64,000 nucleotides of DNA from Stichopus chloronotus (Eukaryota; Echinodermata; Holothuroidea; Aspidochirotida; Stichopodidae), in assembly GCA_021234535.1 (NCBI GenBank), contig CM037838.1:28559969-28623968 (forward strand), given 5' to 3'. A program made the position numbers and the translations under genes. Position 1 is the first letter of the stretch. Each line of letters opens with the position of its first letter. This document shows positions 1 to 10,725 of the stretch, piece after piece. A model generated the notes under the pieces. It saw only the letters and a program-made list of their open reading frames with translations. It did not search any database and was not told the DNA's origin.

Positions 1-1886
1 TGAGGTTTATTCCAACATCCTTCCGATTCTTTCCGACCTTATCGGATAACAGTGAGATGACATCTCGCCACGATAGAGTGACATTTGCTTTTAGTATTTC
101 CTCAGAAATGTCACATACTTTTGCATAATATCATCAATTGTTGGCTCTTTTTTTGTCCAAGTGAGAGGAAGATTAAAGGTGAAATTGAATCCGATATCGC
201 TCTAGTGTGACTGACGTTTTATAGAGGCAAAGGAAAGTCAAACGTACGATGCAACACGATACAAGAAGGTACATGCAAAAAGGTACAAGATCTACATTAT
301 ATCCACAGGAGGTAAATGCTTCCACTCTAAAGTGATGAAAACAAATCTTTTGAAATATATCCCCCAAAACTTGCAATGCTTTCAAAAGGTTGGCCACTTT
401 TCTTTTTCAGCTAGTATACAGGATATTCAGTTACCAAAAGGAAAGGATAAGATGACAAAACTTCGGTATTAGTTGACCATGAACTTAGAAAAGGTTTCCA
501 AGAATTTATGAAATGTTCCTGTATTCCTTCCCCCCTCCCCCCACTCAACCACCACCCCATTTCATTTTCATCAGTTCAAATGGCAGCAAATACACTATTC
601 CTGTGATATAGCTACTGAGAAAGGAACTAAAATCACGTCTGGCTACTCTGGAAATGAATGGAATAAAGTGACAAAGAAAAAGGAGAGAAGAAAAAAATTA
701 AAAGGGGAAGGGGAAATTTTGATTATGAGATAGGTATTTCCACCCTGGATTTGAAGATTACATTGTGAGGAGCACAGTAAAGTTGGTATACGTACCATCT
801 TGGTTACAATCTTCTACCGTACATACGAGAAAAAAAAAACAGTGGAGCAAAAAAAAAAAAAAACCAGAAAGAGATTGATACAGACAAGACAAGACTCCAA
901 AATGAAGCAGATAAAAACATTGACAGACACTCAAAGAAAAAGAAGCAATTTTACGAAAAGGCAGGGTCAAGATTACCGTGATAAAAATACAAGAGGCTGA
1001 GAGGACAGGGGAGGTATGTGACATAGCCCCAGGCTAAACAAAAAGCTGATTGGATGTGGTTATTTTAATATCAGTCAGAAGATGTGTTACTGCGTATGAT
1101 ACAGAATACACAGAGCGTTAATGTACAGCAGAAAGATCAGTTGAGTTCTGGGATTTACGAGCAAATCCATAACGACCCTCACCGCCGGGAAGAGTAACCT
1201 CATATCACGAATATAAGACAGGGTTCATGTCCTGCAGGCAACTGGATAATGCACTACCATGCAACAGTGGCTGATAAAAGGTTACAGAGGATGGGGGATG
1301 AGGGGAGAATTGGAAGTTGAGAGATTTCAAAAGTAAATTTTTAAAGCTGCTGATAACCAAGATATGAAGCCAAATTTGCAAAGGTCTGTTTGACTGAAGT
1401 TTAGACTCTCCTTCCAAATTCACTCCCCTCCCCCGGGGTATGAATCAACAGGTCACAGCCACTGCCATGCAATGTTATCTGTTTCTCATATTATTATTAT
1501 TACAAATACCTATTAGTAATCTAAATATGGTTTCTTTTGATATACCATGACCACTTGAATCATGATTCCATGGTAAGGTTAATGCTCTGATGGCCTCACA
1601 AGTGATATATAAAAAAACTCTGGATTTCCATCCACTTTCAACCATTTTGTTTTAGTTTAGACCGTTTAGACCGTCTAGTCTGTGTGATCTCCCAATTAAA
1701 AAACGTTTGTGTTTGGTTAAGCGTCCTTCTTTGTTTTTTGTAAAGACTTTGCATTTTCATAACAGGATGAACCAATCGCAGACAAAATGCTTTTGCCAGT
1801 GATGCTTTGCAACTAAACTTATGCTTCATGTGAAAGGATGTCTTTAGTACACGGCAAAAAGTATTGACTGCTTTATGGGGTTATTT

Positions 1887-2206
1887 CTAGTGTTTGCACC
1901 TTGTCCATGATTCGGACCTGGGTACCCGAAGTCCATGGTCAGTCGGGTACTCGGGTAAAAGAAAAAATAATTTCCATTAGGCTTGAAGTTCTTTTTGAAG
2001 TCAAATGAGACATTTTACTCTGCACTTAATACATAGCCATGTATCTTACATACAGGCGTGATAATGAAGTTGTTCACAGTGAGATATATTCTGAATTTTG
2101 TCACATGTACATTGTTCACTGGTGAAACTTTCGATCCTGGTACCAACTTCAGAACTAGGTCCTGAAATCGTCAGTCCATTACCAGGGTACCCAATGCAAA
2201 CACTAG
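1887..2206. mobile_element. Short non-autonomous DNA element (MITE-like) with 12-bp terminal inverted repeats
   Basis: The 12 bp CTAGTGTTTGCA at 1887-1898 is perfectly inverted as TGCAAACACTAG at 2195-2206, bounding 320 bp with no coding potential. Inside both ends are GGGTACCC-type subrepeats (near 1920, 1940 and 2185), which extend the inverted similarity imperfectly. The ends (TAGTGTTTGC) resemble hAT-type termini, but no clear 8-bp target duplication flanks them; a CTAG or TA duplication is possible because the outermost four bases are palindromic. Superfamily is undecided. Confidence 0.65.
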
Positions 2207-3185
2207 TTTAATATTTCCTATGACACTGAATGAAGGTACTGTGTGCATTGTGGGCTTATTTCAAATGACATTGGATGAAATAACAGTGTACTATGTGGAG
2301 TGAATTCCTCTGAAAAAATGTCCTGCCTTCACTAAGTTTGTCACCAACGACTCCCAAAATAGTTTAGACAATTACAATGGAGGCTCACTTCGCTATTGCT
2401 GTAGACCATTTGAAAGACTATGAGGACTGCAAAACAAACTAAATGATTTTCTGTTGTTTTTACTGTTTATTAGCAAGTGGACTAGAAAGAAATGTTTGAA
2501 TACTACAGAATAAACAACGAATTGCAGGTTTTCTGCATATCTGGCTAATATGTTCAGTAACACAAACACTGCATGCTTGGTAAGATGAAATTATGACATG
2601 AAGTTTTGATAACCTTTTTTTTTTTTGTTGATGGCCAACAGTGTACTATTGGTTTTTTTTCTTTTTTTCCCCCCTCCTCCCTCATTTCATTGACGTCTTT
2701 GGAAATACCATCTGTGATAATACAATTCTTTCTTGGTGAATAGTAATAACAGAGGACAGTCTTTAGTTGGTTACCTCGTTGTGATAACCACTTCAGAGAC
2801 ATTCCAGGGGAATATGAGAGATAGTAACCAACAAGCAACAACGATAGCTTTGATCTTCCACAAAACCCGCAAATTACTAAAGCAAGAATGAAACCAGTGG
2901 GATGTCGCAGTGTTTCAAAGAAGCAATATTATTAAAATGAAGCAATGCAGGCAGGACTTGCTTTGAATCTGTGCAGTGTATTTTAAAAAAAAAACTTTTA
3001 AGGTATCTTTAACTTCTGTATGCAGAGTAAGTGTCAGAAATGTCAAAACAGCAATCTGCTTTTAAAAGAGAGACCGTGTACTACATATTAAACACCATGT
3101 AACAGGCATCAGGCCGAGAGCTACCTTCATCCAGAAGGTGCGGAGTGAAACCCTGAATGATAATAAGTTGGAATTGTATTTTTTA

Positions 3186-3605
3186 GATGAGGCGTTTTGA
3201 TGAAAATACAAAAATGATGATGTGGAGTGTTGCACAGTATTGGCATTTCTTTTGTTATATCCATCCATATCATCTCAGAACTAATGGACATATGGCTCAC
3301 ACACTGGCATGTGATATCAACAATTTAAAAAAAAAGATAATGTATGCTACCGCAATAAAACCTTTGTAGCATACAAACTTGCACCTGTCCTTGAAATAAA
3401 GGTTATGACGAAAAAGGATAATGTAAGGCATACCAGTGAATCCATTGCTTAATGTCACAAATTTTGCGTATCTTGCCTATGTTTATTCATCATGCAATTG
3501 AAAAACAAAAGCTTAGTTGTAAAATGGTCAATATCTGATGGACTTTGATGGAAATTGTGGCTCCTTTCAACATTTCAATAATTTATCACATCATTACACA
3601 TGTGT
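3186..3605 (+). repeat. Diverged dispersed repeat, copy 1
   Basis: This segment shares a colinear series of blocks with 40165-40735: GATGAAAATNCAAAAA, GCACA(T/G)T(A/G)TTGGCATTCCTTTTGTTA-like text, the GATATCAAC word, TGAAATAAAGGT, TTATTCAT(C/G)ATGCA, and AAATTG(T/C)(G/A)GCT followed by CTTTCAACAT. Spacing differs by about 100 bp overall. There is no open frame conserved between copies, so it looks like an old non-coding repeat. Confidence 0.6.
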
Positions 3606-3999
3606 TTTTCATGTCACATGTATGCGTTTTAATGTCTTCTTAAATATTAACTACATGTCCCATGTGATACAAATTTCCAATCTACCACATGTATTTTTTT
3701 TCTGTATTTTTTTTTCTCTAACTCGATCTAAATAGGCAGGATGCATAATTGCAGCTTTGACTGAACATGAGGGCAAGCACATACTATGGTATTAATGCTC
3801 CTTAGATCCTAACCCAGTCCACAGCATGAATTGTATTTTCTGTTTTTCCTTCTTTTTTCTCAAAATTTAGCATGATGGACAATTATGAAGTGTGTGAGTA
3901 AAACAGAACAGTGAGGTTTGTGATATATCGTATTCCGAGAGAAATGTCGGGGAATGGAAGCTTAAAAGCTGTTTGTTTTTCCAACCACCAGCAGCTTAC

Positions 4000-4068
4000 C
4001 TTTCCTGTCTATGTCAGCTGCGAACACTATAAGGGCGTCAATTGGTCCTCCTTTGATTGTGGGCTCCC
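4000..4068 (-). CDS. RAPGEF1: RAPGEF1 exon 10: start of the REM domain
   Basis: Exon of 69 nt, residues 687-710, phase 1 in and phase 1 out. It reads EPTIKGGPIDALIVFAADID followed by RK. Human C3G has PDVRGGSGDILLVHATETDR then K, so (K/R)-GG-x-x-D-x-L-(I/L)-V and the D-R-K end are shared. This is the first strand and helix of the REM (RasGEF N-terminal) domain, which stabilises the catalytic CDC25 domain. Donor AAG/GTAAGC. The acceptor is the second of two AGs four bases apart (GGAAG rather than CTAG): only the second keeps the frame from exon 9, because the first gives a stop within twelve codons. The next human block, EAFLTTYRTF, was not found downstream, so the following intron exceeds 3.9 kb. 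Confidence 0.88.
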
Positions 4069-4289
4069 CTTCCTAGATATGAAGAAAACCAACAAATGAA
4101 GTAAAGCCGACCGATTTGGAAAAAAAAAAACTTGACTTGTTGCAGATACAACCAAACAACAAAAGGCAACCAGAAAGCCAAAAGGCTTTGTGATTCCTTG
4201 CTACATGGTTATATTACAACAAACATGAATTATTCAAATGACAAGTATAACTATAAGATCAACTGCAGTTATTTTTCTTGATACACCAC

Positions 4290-4410
4290 AAGCCTTTAAC
4301 CCAAAATGACCTTTATTTTGGTGACCTAAAATGACTGCGACATTTGATGTCCACCAAAAGCAATAGGGATCACCTACCCAGGCCATACAACCCACACATC
4401 AAGTACAGTA
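4290..4410 (+). repeat. AATAGGGATC repeat family, copy 1 (partial)
   Basis: It shares ACCAAAAGCAATAGGGATCA followed by CCTACCCA with the copies at 5235 and 30340 (ACCAAAA-C/A-CAATAGGG, then CTACTCAAT or CTTCTCAAT). This copy stops before the CA-rich tail. Confidence 0.55.
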
Positions 4411-5234
4411 TGAGTACGGTATGAAATCAGTCAACATTATCTCTGAGCTCCAAGAAACACACAAGTAATCAATGCTGCTTCTAGTCTTGCCTGTTGTTAG
4501 TTGAATCAAAAAACTCAACCTTACCTCATCTGAACTCAGCTTGTCTGCCATATTTACCTCAAAATTCTTCGTAAACCACCAGGATAATTTCTTCCTTGTT
4601 ACAAGTAGCTTTTGACACACTCAAAGTCCTGGTAAGTTGACCCTAAGTTATGATTCCTCCGCAACATTTTTGCTTCCTCCATCTTTTCCGACATTGTGAA
4701 AGATGATTGAAAGCACTCCAATTTGATTGTTAAGAAACCTTGTTCTGCTACCAGCTGTTCCTCTGGATATTGATATTATCCAAATAAATGACAGAACAGA
4801 TGGTTTTTTTATTTTCTTCATTTTTTTCATAAACCCATCAACATTCCATTGCATGCTTTTCTATCTGACCCCATGACCTCCCATACCAAGACTCTCTCTC
4901 TGGACAACTTATTAGCCCCCCACACTTGAAGTTACTCACTAAGTTACAAATGCAGTACTGTAGGGAGCAATCCCATTGAGTTAACTGTGTGCGAGAGAAT
5001 AAACACTTGCTATTGGCACAATGTAGATCAATATATATTTGTACGATAGTTTATAATAACCACAATAATGGTGTTTAGGCTATTACTATTATTTTATAGT
5101 AAAAAATTATCCCTTCCTCTCTATTGATAAGCATTAAATTTCACAGGGTCGTGAACCTGTTAATAACAGACAACCTTATCAAGTTTAAAACAAATCTGAC
5201 CCATGGATAAGGAACTATGGCAGTTTTAAAAATT

Positions 5235-5472
5235 TTTATGTTTTACCCCATAACCTCATTAATATGCAAGATTTGGACACCAAAACCAATAGGGATCATC
5301 TACTCAATATGGGCAACCAACATGCCAAAAATGAAAAATACTAAGAGTTACCCTTCTTGAGACAGAGTGTTTACGAGCAACCGTCACACACACACACACA
5401 TACACACACACACATACATACCCACACATGACATCATGACTGCATAGATTCCCCTGCCTACGGCAAGGAATC
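5235..5472 (+). repeat. AATAGGGATC repeat family, most complete copy, ending in a hairpin
   Basis: The order is: CCCCATAACCTC, ACACCAAAACCAATAGGG, TCTACTCAATATGGGCAACC, GAGTTACCCTTCTTGAGAC, CA repeat, CATGACTGCATAGATTCC, then a terminal hairpin at 5447-5472. The hairpin arms are GATTCC/GGAATC plus TGCC/GGCA around a three-base loop, with a small internal loop. The same order recurs in degenerate form at 30340-30535. Class unknown; the 3' hairpin suggests a structured non-autonomous element. Confidence 0.6.
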
Positions 5473-5701
5473 AAAAACAAGGAACATTCCAGAAAGTGAT
5501 AAAATCATGACAAAGAAATGATTACTGATGGAATGCAGAGCATTATTAAAAATAAAATTTCATCATATCAATCTACCATCATTCAAACAATAAAAATCAA
5601 CATACTATCTTCGTTAAAATTAAAAAAAAAAAAAGCAATTACCACAGAATTCTTGGTGAGGTGGTCTGAAATATTCAAGGATTCCAACAAACAAGATTCA
5701 C

Positions 5702-5757
5702 CTGTTTCCGGGATGACGGAGGAGGGCATGAGGATGTCTTCCGAACATGGAACAGGC
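5702..5757 (-). CDS. RAPGEF1: RAPGEF1 exon 9: short exon before REM
   Basis: Exon of 56 nt, residues 668-687, phase 2 in and phase 1 out. It reads PVPCSEDILMPSSVIPET. Human C3G has SLIDHNEIMSRLTLKQEGDD just before REM, so (D/N)-E-(D/I)-I-(L/M) and the distance to the REM start are comparable, but similarity is weak over so few residues. Acceptor TCTTTCAG and donor CAG/GTGAAT are good. The main support is that the phases fit both neighbours and that the following exon continues into an unmistakable REM start. Confidence 0.72.
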
Positions 5758-6083
5758 CTGAAAGATGAAGCAACATTTCCAACAATATTCACTGATGGAA
5801 CAAATTCAAAACTCAACCTTCTTTGAAATGTTACGCGCAGCAAAAATCCTGTCTATGTCTCAAGATAACTAGTGCACAATGAAATTAAACTGAGGTAATA
5901 ATTTCAATTCTGCATCAAGAATGTGGTCATTATCAGGAAGAGAGGAAGAGAAAAAAGATATCAGCTCTTTAACTAGGAGTGGAAAAAGGTCATTATTATT
6001 ATTTTATTATTTCTCACAAGGTCCCTTAAACTCTGAAACTTTTTTGTTCAGTTAAAATAAGAAAAGAGAAGTTTGCAAGTTAC

Positions 6084-6202
6084 CTGTAATTGCACTGCTT
6101 TCCGTTCTCTATAACACTCTCTGATTTCTTCTTCAGTTCTATCCTGTTCTTGGTCGGCATTTCTGGATTTGTGTTGAGTCGGGTACGCACTGATAAATGC
6201 TC
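6084..6202 (-). CDS. RAPGEF1: RAPGEF1 exon 8: basic linker segment
   Basis: Exon of 119 nt, residues 629-668, phase 0 in and phase 2 out. It reads EHLSVRTRLNTNPEMPTKNR and then IELKKKSESVIENGKQCNY. I do not see a named motif. The assignment rests on position between exon 7 and the REM start, canonical borders (CCATTCACAG / GTAACT), and the fact that the phase-0 frame set by exon 7 is open throughout and continues into the next exon. Another frame of this segment is also open, but the phases of its neighbours do not permit it. In human C3G this part of the linker is variable. Confidence 0.8.
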
Positions 6203-8382
6203 CTGTGAATGGAAGGGGAAAATTAAATCGTGAATCCGACTAAGAAACTCCAAACCTACGAGGTAGATCCCAGACACTGGCAGCTCAAGCTGGTGGTCTC
6301 CTGCGGTCGGTATTCAAATGTGCCCTGGCTACACAAAATTGATACAACAACAATCTGCAAACGAAGTGAGTACAAAAGAAGGGATGGAGGGCAAAGTCAT
6401 TGCACAATTTCTTGTCAGCCTTCAAAATTCTTTCCTGGATTTACTGAAGTGTCAACAGCTGATTAAAGAAACACTGGTACTGATTGATAATCAGAGGAAA
6501 CAAAAATTAATACAAACTGCTGCAGAGCCTAACAAGACTTCAACGTCAGCTATTAGGTGAAGGACACAAACAGAAATATGTGAGGGATGGAAGTGGTTAA
6601 GGTGAACATTTCTCTGTTAATATTGTTTCTTTCTTTTTTTTAAATTTTGTTCATTCGTTCATTGAACTCTGGCAAACAGCCTAGAGTGATGCGAGATGAA
6701 ATTAGTTTGTAATTATTCTGTAAAGACTGACAATGTTTGACAATGTTCTGTTGTTAGTTTTGCCCAGAGTGTTTAAAGATGGATCATGAAAACCTAGTTC
6801 AGGTGTTGTCAGGAGAGTGCAGAAAAAAAGACATATTGTAAACTTGAAATAGTATTGTAATAATCCATTGATACTCCTACTGTGCTGTAGTACAAGAGCT
6901 CCATAACTCTATGTATGCCCTCATCAACAGCCCTACAGCAAAGTATACTAGGAGACAATTCTCTTCCTAGTATACAGTTACAACAGAATAACACCATTCT
7001 TTATAACAGAATACAGTTAACATTCACTCTAGTATGTGACTCTACCCTGGATGTGCTGACAGTATTATTTCCTTGTTTCTCACAGGATTGGGGGGATGTC
7101 CATATGATGTCGCAAACATGACATTTTACAGCCAACAGTCTCAGTTAATACTAACCTTGATCTACATATGAGAGACAAGAACATGTAGGAGAATAACTTA
7201 TTTTGAGATTTCCCAAAATGTCAACTCAGTTTGGCTGGTCAATTTTGTGACGAACAAGCAGCACTTGATTTGATCATTTGTATTTTGATGGTGCTTTGCA
7301 AAGTCACCGAGGGATACAACGACATTTCAATATAATCATCTTCGGGGACAAATACCTGACAAGCCTGCGATCGCGTTCACTCTTGATCATTGATCACAAT
7401 CCCTTGATCATACTTGGATCTGATCGACTGCTCAGGAGCGAGAGCTTCGTTTTCATATCAGCTCACAAATGGCAAATTAGACCTTTCACCGGCGACCGAC
7501 AAACAGCAAGTGGTGGCACAAAAACCGCTTAAATATCAAAACAAGTAGCTCCTAATCATAATGCACACACCCATATACACAGTTCAGAGGTCAGCTTTGA
7601 TTCATGGAGCATTCATAAACAGCAACAGGGTGAAATCTGATTAATCCCCAGTAGATGGATAAACATCTCAAGCTGTGACGATGACCCAGAGAGCTTTCAC
7701 ACAGAAATTGATTTAAAAGTTAATAATCAGATGTGGATCTGTTTGACTGCTCAGAGCAAGAGTGTAAGAACACTTCCAAAAGGGGAAAAAACCTTCAAGG
7801 AACATATTGTGTTCATGTATTATTGTAGACTTATTCAGGCAAACAACTACATCTAGAATTAATAAGATGCTAGACTGGGATTTTCCCAAAGCAATGAGGA
7901 ACATTTTCTTTTGTTTTTGTAACATTTGTAAGTCATAAAATTGCATGCCATCATAATATCATGGTAATTCTCCAATAGACCATACTGTACTCTGCTGTAC
8001 AGTAGAAACTATCCCAGAGGATGCTACTTTAACTGTGAATTAAGTTAAAGTATATGAAGTGAAAAGAAAAAAAGCCATGAAGGTAATCATAGATTATGTT
8101 TTCATCTTATTTTCCTGCACAAATGGCAGTGTTCACTTTGGAATGATTTCAAATAGCAAATCACATATTAATAAACCTGCTGTTACTGTTTCCCTTTGTG
8201 TGTTCTGTATCCATGTGTATTGGATAGGAGACGCTCATCCACGATTGCATCATTTATCCTCACCCCCCCACAACTATAGCCTCAGACTACAAACCCTGTG
8301 TATGTTGCAGCAAGCAATATTCCACCATTTAGGTACTCATGGAATAACAAGGATAATCCGTTAAGTTGGAGAAAAAGCTCAC
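6203..8382. other. RAPGEF1 intron 7
   Basis: No additional exon is supported. Open stretches at 6230-6560 and 7278-7532 on the plus strand have no recognisable product and no good splice borders. The sequence near 7365-7445 is dense in GATC words (TGATCA several times). The short intron 8 (5758-6083) also shows nothing beyond AT-rich sequence and an ATT run near 5995. Confidence 0.65.
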
Positions 8383-8681
8383 CGGGCTTGAATTGATCAA
8401 ATCTTTCTGCTTTACAGGTAGCGGAGGGGGGACACCCATGCCTTCCAGGGAACCCTCATAGGACCCTTCGGAACTGGTCTCCACGCTCGAGCCGTAGGAG
8501 TTCCTGGGACTCCTCGGTAAGCGAGAGGTGTAGTTGTAAGACTTGTGGAAGAAGTTTTCTCTGTTCTCCAGGCTGTATTCATCGGCGGTCTCGTGGTACT
8601 CCATCTGCCTGTTCTCGTGATAAAATTCCATGTGGAACTGGTTTTCGTTGTAGCCCCCCAACAGATCAAGGTAGGTGTCAA
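8383..8681 (-). CDS. RAPGEF1: RAPGEF1 exon 7: YLDLLGGY block and fourth Crk-binding motif
   Basis: Exon of 299 nt, residues 529-628, phase 1 in and phase 0 out. The junction with exon 6 reads PPLPPKIKHIDTYLDLLGGY. Human C3G has PPLPEKKNKHMLAYMQLLEDY, so motif, spacing and the following Y-x-x-L-L block are all conserved. A Tyr-rich region follows (FHMEFYHENRQMEYHETADE), then a Ser-rich stretch and GVPPPLPVKQKDL (8404-8430), aligning with human APPPALPPKQRQL. This is the strongest single match in the window. Donor CCG/GTGAGC. The acceptor's T-tract is the edge of a tandem duplication described separately. A 90-codon open stretch in another frame of this exon is a shadow. Confidence 0.96.
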
Positions 8682-8691
8682 CTGTGACGAT

Positions 8692-8947
8692 GAAAAAAAA
8701 ATTGAGATTGCTCACATAAGTCCGTCAATATATATATACTATTGACGCTATTGATATATCCGATATTGCACTCCACACCTATAACATCAATATTGATTTT
8801 AACAGTGTACTCTGCTCCAAACAAAAAAATTGAGATTGCCCACGTAAGTCCATCAATATATACATACTAATGACGCTATTGATATATCCAATATTGCACT
8901 CCACACCTATAACATCAATACTGATTTTAACAGTGTACTCTGCTCCA
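8692..8947. repeat. Two-copy tandem duplication, period 128 bp, next to the exon-7 acceptor
   Basis: Copies 8692-8819 and 8820-8947 are about 93-95% identical by eye. Matching anchors are ATTGAGATTG at 8701 and 8829 and CACTCCACACCTATAACATC in both. The left edge is ten bases from the exon-7 border, and the poly-A at that edge is the T-tract of the splice acceptor on the transcribed strand. The second copy carries an equivalent T-tract near 8823-8829. Confidence 0.92.
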
Positions 8948-10725
8948 AACTTACAAAGATTGTAAAAATGCCACAAGGTACAAATTCAAAACATCAGAGA
9001 AACTGACAAAAGTGATCATCATTTTTATTGGGTCTACTTTGCTTGATTCAGGGCAGCCTGTATAATTTCAACAGCAATAAAAGACTGGAAAGTTGACATT
9101 TGCATGAAGTGTCCCAACTTTTCATCATTTTCATTTTTGAAAGAAACACAAATTTTGCATTGATCCACACCGCGGTCTAATTTCTTGCTCCATATGCCCC
9201 TTTCCTTCCCTCCAAACCATCTTCCCTCCCATCCAAATCTCAAAATACCTGCAGGAAAATTCTTCAATTTGACTTATAAATTAAAGTTAGTAACAGCTTG
9301 CAGATGATTTGCATTTATGCCACATTAAGCAGGGTCTTGTGGTACATGTTTTCTATTTGCATAAATTTGGAATCTCCCAAAATTACCAGCAAAGAGAGAT
9401 GCCACCGATAATTAGCTTGTTTCCACAGATACATACTGTATCTTTATCAAACAAATTCACACATTTTGGACTGATTACCATTTTAACCAGTTAACTATGT
9501 ACTAATTAAACACCTGTTCCACCATTATCACTTACCACAAGGCTTACCTGCTCTATCAATGACCAAACACAAGGACTTTGGAATGACTTGGCAAACTACC
9601 GCTGTCCTACATTCTGGTACACCTTGACGTCACACTTGTCAGAAATACAAGTCTGACCGCTGTTTTTTTTTTTCCTTTTTTCTTCCTTCTTGATCTATTT
9701 TTTCCCCTCTTGTTTTGCTTTCTTTTTGTTGCTTACATATTAAACTTTTTCTTCTTCTCCCACTGACAGGTGCTTTCCTGTTTATGCCAAATTTCTGGAA
9801 GGACTGTCATTTTGGACAGGAACGCAAACGTCCTACCTGTTAAATGCACGTCCTGTCACGTGACCATGTACCAGAGAGCCAGAAAAAAAAAACAGGAAGC
9901 CTCTGTAATTTAATTTGGCTGTTGCCAAGGTAACTGTATCTCAAAGATACAGAGACTTTTGGTTCGACATGGGAACACGTGATAAAAACAGTCTGAGACT
10001 GTCGAGCATTTTGAAACAATTATCACCAGCAGCCAGCCTTGTTGGATTTTTTAAGAGACCTACACGATAAGATCGTGCGCCTCCAATCACGACATCACCG
10101 CTCACATCCTATCAGGATGCTAGCTTCTGCTTTGCAGGTGAGAAGGAAAATCAGTGGTGGCGCTGGAAAAAGAAGCAACTTGCGGAATTATTATGACTTC
10201 AAACAGGAGATTAAACCGAAGATCTCATTGAGAGACATTCATCAGGTTTACATCATAAATGAAACATGAACATCGTCATTTAACCTTTACGACAGACATC
10301 GTGCTCCACTTAACTCACCCCCCCCAGATGTTGCTGACCCATTTGAGAAATCAAATATCTTTTTAAAGAATCCTTCCTATGGTATTGGAGATCACAATAT
10401 CTACTGGATGATATATTTAAGAGGACAGTATTAGCATTTTCATATTGGTTGATTTTGTGCCTTTTATTTACTATCATTGACACCTTCTCTTGTTGATGAA
10501 GCTCTAGTGCAACAATGCTGAAAGATTACAGCTTTTCCATGAAGTCTCCTTATGGGTTGGGAGAGACCACAGTCCCTTTCAACTATACCGACTACTACTA
10601 GTGCATTCAATACACAAGAAACATAACTCTCTGGTGGAGGGGGGAGGGGGTTATTTCCAAGGATATCGGTTATACTAGGAAAAAGATGACAACTTGACTT
10701 TGTTCTAATTATTTTTTTGTCTTAC
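8948..10725. other. Remainder of RAPGEF1 intron 6
   Basis: No exon of RAPGEF1 is supported. It contains a pyrimidine-rich tract around 9660-9760, a palindromic E-box at 9855-9864, and a plus-strand region 9969-10137 with a 33-codon open frame and a good donor (see the promoter entry). An 8-nt poly-C lies at 10318-10325. Confidence 0.6.
9855..9864. promoter_or_regulatory. Palindromic E-box GTCACGTGAC
   Basis: A perfect 10-bp palindrome with a CACGTG core. This is the extended form bound by USF and TFE/MITF-type bHLH-zip factors in animals (family knowledge). A second CACGTG core lies at 9976-9981. Both precede a plus-strand ATG (9969) and a strong donor (CAG/GTGAGA after 10137). Function is not shown: one such 10-mer by chance in 64 kb is uncommon but not impossible. 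Confidence 0.35.

Larger units (their letters stand above)
1..3999. other. Intron downstream of RAPGEF1 exon 10 (partial)
   Basis: No exon can be supported here on either strand. The minus strand was read for the expected continuation of REM (EAFLTTYRTF block) without success. The stretch holds a short element with inverted ends (1887-2206), a diverged copy of a dispersed intronic repeat (3186-3605), poly-A/T runs (for example near 850, 2620 and 2655) and a short TTA repeat near 1490. Confidence 0.7.
4069..5701. other. RAPGEF1 intron 9
   Basis: No coding signal is supported. It contains two partial copies of a dispersed repeat with the core CAATAGGGATCA (4290-4410 and 5235-5472), a CA-rich microsatellite near 5388-5430, and AT-rich sequence. 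Open stretches at 4399-4620 and 4648-4854 on the minus strand show no splice-compatible, protein-like pattern. Confidence 0.7.

Noticed and set aside
758..1024. Minus-strand 88-codon hydrophobic frame
   Set aside because: It is produced by long poly-A/T runs in the opposite strand, with no splice-compatible coding signal.
1098..1213. Minus-strand frame MRLLFPAVRVVMDLLVNPRT and onward
   Set aside because: Thirty-eight codons then a stop. It does not match REM or CDC25 sequence and has no suitable acceptor for joining exon 10.
3122..3150. Possible short exon after REM exon 10 (ATTCAG before, GTAGCT after)
   Set aside because: In the phase required by exon 10 it reads into TGA, and no frame resembles the expected EAFLTTYRTF block.
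6084..6202. Alternative frame of exon 8 reading AFISAYPTQHKS
   Set aside because: It looked like a REM AFLTTYRTF start at first, but the phases of exons 7 and 9 exclude it and the true REM start is in exon 10.
8412..8681. Minus-strand 89-codon frame starting MTPTLICWGA
   Set aside because: It overlaps RAPGEF1 exon 7 in another frame. The exon-7 frame carries the conserved C3G motifs, so this is a shadow.
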